DNA of 36,898 bases from contig CATKXO010000029.1 in the NCBI GenBank assembly GCA_949840775.1, positions 1-36,898 of the forward strand. The letters are read 5' to 3'. The translations under genes and the position numbers were made by a program. This document shows, in pieces, positions 6,920 through 14,788 of this stretch (the first letter of the stretch is position 1; each line of letters begins with the position of its first letter). The notes beneath the pieces are model-generated. The model did not search any database. It was not told the origin of the DNA and saw only the letters and a program-made list of their open reading frames with translations. Origin of the DNA: an uncultured bacterium (GTDB lineage: Bacteria; Bacillota; Clostridia; Oscillospirales; Oscillospiraceae).

Positions 6920-7792
6920 TCAGATGTCGTTCTTTTGATATCTCCTAAAGCCCTGTCCCAGCACCTCATGGGCGTCGCAGACGATGAGAAAGGCCGCCGG
7001 GTCCAGCTCATTGACCAGGGCCTTCAGGGGGACAATCTGCCGCTGCTTGAAGGCACACATAAGCACCAGCTTCTGTTCCCCGGAGAAACTGCCCTCCCCG
7101 TGGAGGTAGGTGACTCCCCGGTCCAGCTGCCGGTCAATCTCCTCGGTGATGGCCTGGGGCTGGGAGGTGACGATGTAGGCCACCTTGGACTGGTCCAGGC
7201 CGTAAAGCACGCCGTCCATGACCAGGGTGGAGATATACAGGGAGATCATGCCGTACAGGGCGCTGTTCAGGCTTCGGAAGGCGATGGATACGGCCAGCAG
7301 CATGAGCAGGTCCACCGCCAGCAGCAGCTTGCCCACGGGCAGCCAGGCGAAGGGGAGCTTGAGCAGCCGGGCGATGAGGTCGGTGCCCCCGGTGGTGGCC
7401 CCTTTTGAGAAGATCATCCCCAGGGATATCCCCAGCATCACCCCGCCGAAGACGGCGGCCAGCATGGGGTCCATGGGGGGAAAGGTGTACATGGCGGCAA
7501 TCAGGTCCACCAGCACAGAGGTGGCCGTCATGGCAAAGAGGGAGGACACCAGGGTATGTCCGCCCAGAAACTTCCACCCAAGGATGAAAATGGGGATGTT
7601 CAGCACCAATACCACGGCGCCGATGGGGATGGCGGGGGAGAGGTGGTTTAAAATCATACCCAGGGCGGTGAGCCCCCCGAAGCCGATCTGATTGGGCACA
7701 TAGAACCAGTCGAAGCTGATGGAGTAGAGCACAGAGCCCAAGAAAATCCAGAGGTAATCCCGCGCCATGCGGGTGAGGGTATGTTTGGTCAT
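6920..7792 (-). CDS. YitT family membrane protein
   Basis: 290 residues. Several hydrophobic segments fill residues 10-195, with the family signature GLTALGMIL near the start and SKGATTGGTDLIARLL in the middle. A soluble C-terminal DUF2179 domain follows (AYIVTSQPQAITEEI ... GSFSGEQKLVLMCAFKQRQI). YitT proteins sit in the cytoplasmic membrane; their transport role is not established. The start has AGGAGG at correct spacing and lies 18 bases past the parC stop, so it is co-transcribed with the topoisomerase genes. Confidence 0.9.
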   Translation of the reverse strand: MTKHTLTRMARDYLWIFLGSVLYSISFDWFYVPNQIGFGGLTALGMILNHLSPAIPIGAVVLVLNIPIFILGWKFLGGHTLVSSLFAMTATSVLVDLIAAMYTFPPMDPMLAAVFGGVMLGISLGMIFSKGATTGGTDLIARLLKLPFAWLPVGKLLLAVDLLMLLAVSIAFRSLNSALYGMISLYISTLVMDGVLYGLDQSKVAYIVTSQPQAITEEIDRQLDRGVTYLHGEGSFSGEQKLVLMCAFKQRQIVPLKALVNELDPAAFLIVCDAHEVLGQGFRRYQKNDI

Positions 7793-7810
7793 AGAGGTCC
7801 TCCTATACGA

Positions 7811-10054
7811 TCATAATAGCGTCATCTGCTCCTCCCCCCGGTCCTCCTCTTTCAGGAGAGCCCCGGCGATGGGCAGGGAGCGGGCCCGATAGCGGGCGGC
7901 GTTTTGGATGTGGGTGCGGTCCAGGGGCAGAACCTTGTCCACCTTGTATTTGGGTTTCAGGGTCATGACGTTGACCCCCTGGGTGTTCCGGGTGGTCTTG
8001 GGGTTGAGGCTGGCAGTGTGGAAAATGACGCACCGGCCCTCGGTGGAGACCACCGCCGCCTCAAAGTCCTCCCGGAGCAGGAAGGCGGCCGCCAGGGGGG
8101 ACTTGTCGGAGTAGGCCCCGGTGAGCTTCTTCCGCCGGGTCTGGGTCTGATAGGCGGACAGCTCCACCCGGGCGGCCTTACCGTTTTCAAAGAAGAACAG
8201 CAGGTGTCCGGAGTAGTCCCCTGGGATGCAGGCCCACAGGGCCCGCTCTTCCGGGTCCATGGCCAGCTTGGAGGGCAGGTAGTCCCCCAGGGCGCTGGCT
8301 TTGGCGTCGTCGAAGTCGGACAGCCGGGTCTTGTAGCACTGCTGCTTGTCGGTGAACACCAGCAGCTCGTCCCGATTTGCCGCCTCCCATTGGAGGAAGG
8401 GGCCGTCCCCCTCCTTGTACTTCTGTTCGCTGGCCATCCGCAGGGACTGGGGGGTGATTTTTTTCAGATAGCCCTCCCGAGAGAAGAACAGGTGGACGGG
8501 ATAGTCAGGGGTCTCATCCTCCACCGTCATGACGGGCTCGTCCATATGGTCATAGACGATTTCTGTCCGCCGGGGGACGGCATATTTTTTCTTCACTTCG
8601 GTTAGCTCGTCCACAATGATTTTGCGGATGCGCTTGGGGGAGCTGACGATGTCCTCCAGGTCGGCAATCTCGTCCTGTAGCACGTCCACCTCCTGGGTGC
8701 GCTTGAGGATATACTCCTTGTTGATGTTCCGCAGACGGATATCCGCCACATACTCCGCCTGGACCTGGTCGATGCCGAAGCCGATCATCAGATTTGGGAT
8801 GACCTCCGCGTCCTCCTCGGTGTCCCGGATGATCTGGATGGCCCGGTCGATGTCCAGCAGAATCCGCCGCAGGCCCTTGAGCAGGTGCAGCTTCTCCTTC
8901 TTCTTGTTCATGGAGAAGTACACCCGCCGGCGCACCGAGTCCATCCGCCAGGCGGTCCACTCCTCCAGAATCTCCCGCACCCCCAGCACCTTGGGGAAGC
9001 CGGCGATAAGGATGTTGAAGTTGCAGGACTGGCTGTCCATCAGGGGGGTGAGCTTGAAGAGCTTGGCCATCAGCTTCTCCGGGTCAGTGCCCCGTTTCAG
9101 GTCGATGGTCAGCTTCAGGCCGGACAGGTCGGTCTCGTCCCGCATGTCGGCGATTTCCTTCAATTTCCCGGCTTTCAGCAGCTCGGTCACCTTGTCCAGG
9201 ATGGCCTCGGAGGTGGTGGAGTAGGGAATCTCATAGACCTCGATGAGGTTTTCCTCCTTCACGTAGCGCCACCGGGAGCGGACCTTGAAGGAGCCCCGTC
9301 CGGTGCGGTAGATCTCGGACAGGGCCGCCCCGTCGTAGAGCAGCTCGCCGCCGGTGGGCAGGTCGGGGGCCTTGAGGGTGGTCATGATATCGTGGTCCGG
9401 GTTTTTCAGAAAGGCGATGGTGGTATCGCACACCTCCCCCAGGTTGAAGCCGCACAGGTCGCTGGCCATGCCCACGGCGATGCCCTTTTTGGCGGAGACA
9501 AGCACGTTGGGGAAGGTGGTGGGCAGGAGAGTGGGCTCCTTCATCTTGCCGTCGTAGTTGTCCACAAAGTCCACCGTGTCCTGGTCGATGTCCCGGAAGA
9601 GCTCGGCGCAGATGGGGTCCAGCCGGGCCTCGGTGTACCGGCTGGCGGCGTAGGCCATATCCCGGGAGTATACCTTGCCGAAGTTGCCCTTGCTGTCCAC
9701 CAGAGGGTGCAAAAGGGCCCCGTAGCCCTTGGAGAGGCGGACCATAGTGTCGTAAATCGGGCCGTCCCCGTGGGGGTTGAGCTTCATGGTCTGGCCTACG
9801 ATGTTGGCCGATTTGGTGCGGGTTCCCCCCAGCAGCTTCATCTGGTACATGGTGTACAGCAGCTTGCGGTGGGAGGGCTTGAAGCCGTCGATCTCCGGAA
9901 TGGCCCGGGAGATGATGACCGACATGGCGTAGGGCATGTAATTGATCTCCAGAGTCTGGGTGATGGGCTGCTCCAGCACCTCCGCCCGCAGGCCCATCAC
10001 ATTGGGGTCTGTAACGCGGTTCTTATTTTCATTTGGCGTTTTCTTCTTGGCCAT
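7811..10054 (-). CDS. parC: Topoisomerase IV / gyrase A-type subunit
   Basis: 747 residues. The breakage-reunion domain of type IIA topoisomerases contains the catalytic Tyr in AASRYTEARL (about residue 138), and a C-terminal domain follows. With ParE it would pass one DNA duplex through another using ATP and decatenate daughter chromosomes. The motifs are divergent: FKPSHRKLL replaces the usual KPvqRR, and LNPHGDGPIYD replaces YHPHGDsaiYd, so the Ser of the quinolone pocket is Gly. This suggests the second, topoisomerase IV-like pair of clostridia, not the main gyrase. The gene start overlaps the end of the RAYT gene by 26 bases and its ribosome site (AGGACGG) lies inside it. Confidence 0.88.
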   Translation of the reverse strand: MAKKKTPNENKNRVTDPNVMGLRAEVLEQPITQTLEINYMPYAMSVIISRAIPEIDGFKPSHRKLLYTMYQMKLLGGTRTKSANIVGQTMKLNPHGDGPIYDTMVRLSKGYGALLHPLVDSKGNFGKVYSRDMAYAASRYTEARLDPICAELFRDIDQDTVDFVDNYDGKMKEPTLLPTTFPNVLVSAKKGIAVGMASDLCGFNLGEVCDTTIAFLKNPDHDIMTTLKAPDLPTGGELLYDGAALSEIYRTGRGSFKVRSRWRYVKEENLIEVYEIPYSTTSEAILDKVTELLKAGKLKEIADMRDETDLSGLKLTIDLKRGTDPEKLMAKLFKLTPLMDSQSCNFNILIAGFPKVLGVREILEEWTAWRMDSVRRRVYFSMNKKKEKLHLLKGLRRILLDIDRAIQIIRDTEEDAEVIPNLMIGFGIDQVQAEYVADIRLRNINKEYILKRTQEVDVLQDEIADLEDIVSSPKRIRKIIVDELTEVKKKYAVPRRTEIVYDHMDEPVMTVEDETPDYPVHLFFSREGYLKKITPQSLRMASEQKYKEGDGPFLQWEAANRDELLVFTDKQQCYKTRLSDFDDAKASALGDYLPSKLAMDPEERALWACIPGDYSGHLLFFFENGKAARVELSAYQTQTRRKKLTGAYSDKSPLAAAFLLREDFEAAVVSTEGRCVIFHTASLNPKTTRNTQGVNVMTLKPKYKVDKVLPLDRTHIQNAARYRARSLPIAGALLKEEDRGEEQMTLL

Positions 10055-10592
10055 TTGGTTCCGTCCTATCTAATACCCATTGTAAAGGGTTGTTTTGAAT
10101 GTATTCGCGAATTGCCTGTAAATCGGCATCGTTGCGGATAATGTGGTCGTAATAATCTTCTTGCCAGAGGGAATAGCCGGCACGTTTACTTGCAAGCGAC
10201 TTCAATGTGTTGATAATTTGTGGAAGACCTGCGGCTTTGCCTGTGGGACCCGCCCCCCTGGGCGGGTCATTCCATAAAGAGCTCAAATAGACTAACAGGT
10301 GAACATGATCTGGCATGATAACATAACAGTCTATGTGCGCATTACAATAGACTTGGTCAACATTTCCGATCAATTCTTGGAGGATATTTCCTGCTGATGT
10401 AAGGCTTATGGTAGGAGAATGCTGGTGTGATGACCCGCCCAGGGGGGCGGGTCCCACATAATTGCTGATGGAACATAAAATATCTTCTTGCCGAACTTTC
10501 GTATTAAAGGTCACAAAGTAATACCCTGGTGATGAGTAATCATATCCCTTTAGCCGTTGAGGCCTATAATATTTCTTTGTTTCATCCAGCAT
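10029..10592 (-). CDS. REP-associated tyrosine transposase (RAYT)
   Basis: 187 residues of the Y1 / IS200-like transposase superfamily. The order is RLKGYDYSSPGYYFVTF (residues 13-29), the HUH motif VIMPDHVHLLV (HVH at 96-98), WQEDYYDHIIRN (143-153), and the candidate catalytic Tyr164 in REYIQNNPLQW, the pattern of the RAYT branch. RAYTs cut single-stranded REP sequences next to a GTAG/GTGG tetranucleotide and are thought to spread REPs. Two GTGG-type REPs lie inside the gene, in frame, encoding residues 45-55 and 108-117, both in loops between conserved blocks. The gene is AT-richer than its neighbours, starts 12 bases after parE (GGAGG eight bases upstream) and ends inside parC, so it was inserted into the parE-parC operon. 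Confidence 0.87.
   Translation of the reverse strand: MLDETKKYYRPQRLKGYDYSSPGYYFVTFNTKVRQEDILCSISNYVGPAPLGGSSHQHSPTISLTSAGNILQELIGNVDQVYCNAHIDCYVIMPDHVHLLVYLSSLWNDPPRGAGPTGKAAGLPQIINTLKSLASKRAGYSLWQEDYYDHIIRNDADLQAIREYIQNNPLQWVLDRTEPNGQEENAK
10242..10270 (+). repeat. REP, family B (GTGG type), inside RAYT gene
   Basis: TGTGG followed by the stem GACCCGCC / GGCGGGTC with a six-base loop. Its 29 bases match the inverted copy at 10430-10458 except at the last position. It is translated on the minus strand as RAYT residues 108-117. Confidence 0.85.
10430..10458 (-). repeat. REP, family B (GTGG type), inside RAYT gene, inverted
   Basis: The inverted partner of 10242-10270, with its GTGG at the 10458 end. 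The pair has the same outward GTGG geometry as the intergenic pairs, but 159 bases of transposase coding sequence lie between the hairpins. It encodes RAYT residues 45-55. Confidence 0.85.
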
Positions 10593-10604
10593 GGAAATAT
10601 CCTC

Positions 10605-12587
10605 CTACGAAATATCCGCCAGCTCCAAAAACTCGTGTCCGTGGTCGGCGATATGGGTTTTCCGGCCGGTGAGGTCGTCGCCCAGGAGGAGGTCAAACAT
10701 CCGGGCGGTCTGCTCCACATCTTCGGGGACGACCCGGATGAGCCGCCGGGTGTCGGGGGACATGGTGGTCAGCCACATCATCTCGGGCTCGTTCTCGCCC
10801 AGCCCCTTGGACCGCTGAACGTCGTACTTCTTCCCCTGGAGGGTGGCCACAATGTCGTCCTTCTCCTTGTTGGAGTAGGCGAACCAGGTTTTCTCCTTGC
10901 AGGTGATCTCGAACAGGGGGGACTCGGCGATGTAGACGTACCCCTCCTGAATCAGGGTGGGGGTGAGGCGGTAGAGCATGGTGAGCACCAGGGTCCTGAT
11001 TTGGAAGCCGTCCACGTCGGCGTCGGTGCAGATGACGATCTTGTTCCACCGCAGGGCGTTTAAATCGAAGGCGGCCATGTCCTTGGCCCGCTTGTCGTGG
11101 ACCTCCACGCCGCAGCCCAGCACCTTCAATAAATCAGTGATGATTTCGCTCTTGAAAATCTTGCCGTAGTCGGCCTTGAGGCAGTTCAAAATTTTGCCCC
11201 GGATGGGCATGATGGCCTGGAACTCGCTGTCCCTGGCCTGCTTCACGCTGCCCAGAGCCGAATCGCCCTCCACGATATACAGCTCACTGCGGTTCACGTC
11301 CCTGGTGCGGCAGGGGACGAACTTCTGCACCCGGTTAGAGATGTCCATAGAGCCGGTGAGCTTCTTCTTGATGTTCAGCCGGGTCTTCTCCGCATTTTCC
11401 CGGGCCCGTTTGTTGATGAGCACCTGCTCGGCGATTCTCTGGGCGTCGGTAGGGTTTTCGATGAAGTAGACCTCCATCTGGGACCGGAGGAACTCCACCA
11501 TAGCCTCCTGCACGCCTTTGTTGTTGATGGCCTTCTTGGTCTGGTTCTCATAGGAGGTCTGGGTGGAGAAGTTGCTGCTCACCAGCACCAGGGCGTCCTG
11601 AATGTCCGGAAAGGTGATTTTGCTCTCGTTTTTGGTGTACTTGCCCTGCTGCTTCAAGTAGGCGTCCAGGGCGGAGACAAAAGCGGAGCGCACCGCCTTC
11701 TCGGGAGAGCCCCCATGCTCCAGCCAGGAGGAGTTGTGGTAGTGCTCGATGACCTGTACCTTATTGGAGAAGCAAAAGGACACCGACAGCTTCATCTTGT
11801 ACTCCGGCTTGTCCGCCCGGTCCCTGCCTCTCCGCTCCGTCTGCCAGAAGACGGGAGCGGTGAGGGCCCCCTCGCCGGCCAGCTCGGCAACATAGTCCAC
11901 GATGCCGTTGTCGTACTGGAAGTCGGTGGTCTCGAATTTGCCCCCCGTCTGGTTCTTAAAACGGAAGGTCACCCCGGCGTTGACCACCGCCTGGCGCTTC
12001 ATTACGTCCAGGTAGTAGTCCACCGGGATGTTGATGTCGGTGAAGACCTCCAGGTCAGGCTTCCAGCGAATGGTGGTGCCCGTTTTTTTGCCCCGGTCGG
12101 TGGGCTCGCTTTTCAGTCCGCCGATGTTTTCACCTTTCTCAAAGTGGAGGGAATATTTCTTCCCCTCCCGCCACACGGTGACATCCATATACTCGCTGGC
12201 ATATTGTGTGGCGCAGGAGCCCAGGCCGTTCAGACCCAGGGAAAACTCGTAGTTCTCTCCGTTGATGTCGCCGTATTTGCCGCCGGCGTACAGCTCGCAG
12301 AACACCAGTTCCCAGTTGAACTTCTGCTCCTTCTCGTTCCAGTCCACCGGACAGCCCCGGCCCTGGTCCTCTACCTGGATGGAGCCGTCTTCAAAGCGGG
12401 TGACGGTAATCAGCGTGCCGTGGCCTGTTCGGGCCTCGTCGATGGCGTTGGACATGATTTCAAAAACGGCGTGCTCACAGCCCTCCAGAGCGTCGGAGCC
12501 GAAGATGACCCCCGGGCGCTTGCGCACCCGGTCGGCCCCCTTCAGGGCGGAGATGGAGTCGTTGCCGTAGGTTTTCTTTTGTGCCAT
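10605..12587 (-). CDS. parE: Topoisomerase IV / gyrase B-type subunit
   Basis: 660 residues. The GHKL ATPase domain shows EIMSNAIDEA (about 43-52), DQGRGCPVD (about 74), GLNGLGS and GTTIRWKPD. Then come the transducer with the K-loop QRSKGLGEN, and the TOPRIM domain with IVEGDSALGSVKQARD and DADVDG (Mg2+ binding). It supplies ATP hydrolysis for the type IIA topoisomerase with the ParC-type subunit. EGDSALGSVKQARD differs from the usual EGDSAGGSAKQGRD and GLNGLG from GLHGVG, in line with a divergent topoisomerase IV-like paralogue. It is the first gene of the minus-strand operon and has its own promoter. Confidence 0.88.
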   Translation of the reverse strand: MAQKKTYGNDSISALKGADRVRKRPGVIFGSDALEGCEHAVFEIMSNAIDEARTGHGTLITVTRFEDGSIQVEDQGRGCPVDWNEKEQKFNWELVFCELYAGGKYGDINGENYEFSLGLNGLGSCATQYASEYMDVTVWREGKKYSLHFEKGENIGGLKSEPTDRGKKTGTTIRWKPDLEVFTDINIPVDYYLDVMKRQAVVNAGVTFRFKNQTGGKFETTDFQYDNGIVDYVAELAGEGALTAPVFWQTERRGRDRADKPEYKMKLSVSFCFSNKVQVIEHYHNSSWLEHGGSPEKAVRSAFVSALDAYLKQQGKYTKNESKITFPDIQDALVLVSSNFSTQTSYENQTKKAINNKGVQEAMVEFLRSQMEVYFIENPTDAQRIAEQVLINKRARENAEKTRLNIKKKLTGSMDISNRVQKFVPCRTRDVNRSELYIVEGDSALGSVKQARDSEFQAIMPIRGKILNCLKADYGKIFKSEIITDLLKVLGCGVEVHDKRAKDMAAFDLNALRWNKIVICTDADVDGFQIRTLVLTMLYRLTPTLIQEGYVYIAESPLFEITCKEKTWFAYSNKEKDDIVATLQGKKYDVQRSKGLGENEPEMMWLTTMSPDTRRLIRVVPEDVEQTARMFDLLLGDDLTGRKTHIADHGHEFLELADIS

Positions 12588-12637
12588 GGTGATACCTCAT
12601 TTTCCTTAAAGCATATAAACCCAATATATCAGCCTAC

Positions 12638-12667
12638 ATCTTACCAGAAAGGTGGGAGAAAAGTCAA
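12638..12667 (-). promoter_or_regulatory. Promoter of the parE operon
   Basis: On the minus strand TTGACT and TAAGAT are separated by 18 bases, about 50 bases before the parE start. The -35 box directly touches the end of REP pair A2. Confidence 0.75.
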
Positions 12668-12745
12668 GTAGGGGCGGATAGTATCCGCCCGCTACTCCAG
12701 CGGTTTCGGCTTTTTCAGGGGCGGGCGGCCGCAGGACGCCCCTAC
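12668..12745. repeat. REP pair, family A (GTAG type), copy A2
   Basis: GTAG followed by the stem GGGCGGATA / TATCCGCCC. After a linker, an inverted hairpin (GGGGCG / CGCCCC) ends in CCCCTACA. It fills most of the gap between the divergent parE and 12820 genes. Confidence 0.75.
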
Positions 12746-12819
12746 ATGAAACGCTTTTGCTCAGAATAGCGTATAAAACCCGCAAAAAAGAGAAAACTGA
12801 CGGGAAAGGGGAGAGAAAT

Positions 12820-13278
12820 ATGGAACTTTTTCAGGTGATCGAAGACGGAGAGGGGATCGAGGCGGCCATTCTGCGCTCGCTGCCCGCCCGGGCGGGACAG
12901 GAAAAGCGGGTGAGCGAGCGCCACCCGGCGCTGCTGGTGGTGTCCCCCCGGGCGGCCACCAGAGGGCTGAGACTGCCCCGGCAGTGCCGTACCGCTCTGC
13001 TGCCCGGCGGGATGGCGGGGGTGCCGCCCAAGGCGGCCAGCGCAGTGAGCTACGGGGCCTCACCCCGGGACAGCCTGACCATCTCCAGCCGGGAGGGGGA
13101 CACCCTGTGGGCCGCCCTCCAGCGGGAGCTGGTGACGGTGGACGGCCGGGTGGTGGAGCGGCAGGAGTTTCCCCTGGCCCTGGAGCCGGGGGAGGGGGAG
13201 CTGACCGCCCTGGCCGCCGCCGGAGCCCTCCTTCTGCTGGGGGTTCCCCCGGAGAAGCTGGGGCCGTCCCCCGGCTGA
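12820..13278 (+). CDS. Unknown 152-aa protein
   Basis: I do not recognise the family. The ATG at 12820 has GGGGAGAG a few bases upstream; an in-frame ATG at 12757 lacks one. The protein has no signal peptide or clear membrane segment until a short hydrophobic stretch near the C-terminus (LTALAAAGALLLLGV). It contains the blocks HPALLVVSPRAATRGLRLP, SYGASPRDSLTISSR and LQRELVTVDGRVVERQEFPL, which look like conserved beta-rich segments and not random sequence. Codon and base use match the local high-GC genes. A strong terminator follows within seven bases. It lies alone between the divergent parE promoter region and the convergent hisD-like gene. Confidence 0.75.
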   Translation: MELFQVIEDGEGIEAAILRSLPARAGQEKRVSERHPALLVVSPRAATRGLRLPRQCRTALLPGGMAGVPPKAASAVSYGASPRDSLTISSREGDTLWAALQRELVTVDGRVVERQEFPLALEPGEGELTALAAAGALLLLGVPPEKLGPSPG

Positions 13279-13284
13279 GAACGT

Positions 13285-13320
13285 CAGGCAGGGACCGGGC
13301 CACGGCCCGGTCCCTGCCTG
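13285..13320. terminator. Convergent terminator hairpin
   Basis: A perfect 17-bp stem, CAGGCAGGGACCGGGCC / GGCCCGGTCCCTGCCTG, with a two-base loop lies between the convergent 12820 and hisD-like genes. The T run after it is poor on both sides. Confidence 0.75.
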
Positions 13321-13330
13321 ATTTGATCTG

Positions 13331-14596
13331 TTACAGCAGCTCCATCCTGATCTCCGCAGCCTTGGCGTGGGCCTCCAGCCCTTCGCCGTGGGCCATGCGG
13401 GATACAAGCGGGGCAATCTCCCTCATGGCGGCCCGGTCATAGCGCTGGAAGGTGCACACTTTCAGGAAGGTGCCCACCCACACGCCGCCGGTGTACCGGG
13501 CGGCCCGGACGGTGGGCAGGGTGTGGTTGGTGCCCGAGGCGTAGTCGCCGAAGACCTCTCCCGTCTCCTGGCCGACGAACAGGGAACCAAAGTTCACCAG
13601 CCTGGGCAGGATGGACTCGTCGCGGACGATGACCTCCAGGTGCTCCGGGGCCAGGTCGTTGGCGATGTCCACGGCCTCATCCAGGCTGTCCGCCAGGATG
13701 ACCTCCCCGAAGGTCTCCCAGGAGGCCCGGGCGATATCCGCTGTGGCCAGGCCGGCCAGCTGCTCCTCCACCGCCTGGAGCACCGCCCGGCCCAGACTGG
13801 AGCTGGTGGTGACCAGGATGCCCTTGGCCATCCGGTCGTGCTCCGACTGAGCCAGCATGTCGGCGGCCAGGATGCGGGGGTCGGCGCTGCCGTCGGCAAT
13901 GGCCAGCACCTCGCTGGGACCGGCGAAGAAGTCGATGCCCACCTGCCCGTAGCACTGCCGCTTGGCCTCGGCCACATACTGATTGCCCGGACCCACGATC
14001 ACATCCACCGGCCTGATCTGCTCCGTACCGTAGGCCAGGGCTGCCACCGCCTGGGCCCCGCCCACGACGTAAATCTCGTCGGCGCCGGCGATGTCCATGG
14101 CCGCCAACGTCTTATAATGGATGGAGGAGGTCCCCTTCACCGCCGGGGCGCAGGCCACAGCCCGGCCAACCCCCGCCGCCTTTGCGGGGATGATGAGCAT
14201 CAGGGCGGTGGAAAACAGGGGGTAGGAGCCGCCGGGGACGTAGCACCCGCAGGAGCCCACCGGGATGACCCGGTGGCCCAGCCGGGCGCCGGGGATGTTG
14301 GAAAAGCCCTCCAGCCCGGTGAGGCATCCCTTCTGGGCCTGGGCGAAGCTGCGGATGTGGCCGGCCGCCCGGCGCAGGTCGTCCAGCTCCTGCCGGGTCA
14401 TTTGGGCATAGGCCCCGTCGATCTCCTCCCGGGTAACCCGGAGGGCGGGACGGGGATTGCCGTCAAATTTCGTGTTGTATTCCACCAGGGCGCTGTCGCC
14501 CCGGGTGCGGATGTCCTGGATGATCCGGGCCACGCTGCTGCGGCGGGCCTCCTCCTCCCCTGCGGGGCGGGGGGCGGCTTGCTTTAAATATTTCAT
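13331..14596 (-). CDS. Histidinol dehydrogenase family protein
   Basis: 421 residues of the HisD fold. Family residues are present: CYVPGGSYPLFST, GGAQAVAALAYGTE, VGPGNQYV, AGPSEVLAIAD, QSEHD (zinc ligands, about 250), APEHLEV (Glu-His acid/base pair, about 317), DYASGTNHTLPT, and EGLEAHAKA near the end. HisD oxidises L-histidinol to histidine with two NAD+. No other his gene lies in the window. The form GSCGCYVPGGSYPLFS differs from the usual histidine-pathway sequence and recalls orphan HisD-like dehydrogenases that act on other alcohols, so hisD itself is not certain. The start has GAAGGAGG upstream and there is a clear promoter. Confidence 0.85.
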   Translation of the reverse strand: MKYLKQAAPRPAGEEEARRSSVARIIQDIRTRGDSALVEYNTKFDGNPRPALRVTREEIDGAYAQMTRQELDDLRRAAGHIRSFAQAQKGCLTGLEGFSNIPGARLGHRVIPVGSCGCYVPGGSYPLFSTALMLIIPAKAAGVGRAVACAPAVKGTSSIHYKTLAAMDIAGADEIYVVGGAQAVAALAYGTEQIRPVDVIVGPGNQYVAEAKRQCYGQVGIDFFAGPSEVLAIADGSADPRILAADMLAQSEHDRMAKGILVTTSSSLGRAVLQAVEEQLAGLATADIARASWETFGEVILADSLDEAVDIANDLAPEHLEVIVRDESILPRLVNFGSLFVGQETGEVFGDYASGTNHTLPTVRAARYTGGVWVGTFLKVCTFQRYDRAAMREIAPLVSRMAHGEGLEAHAKAAEIRMELL

Positions 14597-14636
14597 AGGG
14601 GATACCCTCCTTCAGTCTGCTTGACTAACGTACTAC

Positions 14637-14665
14637 ATCATAAGCCCTGGAGCGGGCGGGGTCAA
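14637..14665 (-). promoter_or_regulatory. Promoter of the HisD-like gene
   Basis: On the minus strand TTGACC and TATGAT are separated by 17 bases. It lies just upstream of, and diverges from, the helicase promoter. Confidence 0.8.
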
Positions 14666-14682
14666 GCCCTGATGGGCCGCTG

Positions 14683-14711
14683 TTGAAAAATTTTCCGCTT
14701 TGGGCTATACT
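14683..14711 (+). promoter_or_regulatory. Promoter of the Suv3-like helicase gene
   Basis: TTGAAA and TATACT are separated by 17 bases, 78 bases upstream of the chosen start codon. It diverges from the hisD-like promoter. Confidence 0.8.
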
Positions 14712-14788
14712 GATAAAAAATGCTCCCGGATTTTCTGCGCCCTGCGGGGCGGGGACTGCGGGAGCGGGATGTAAGGGGGAGATGCGCC

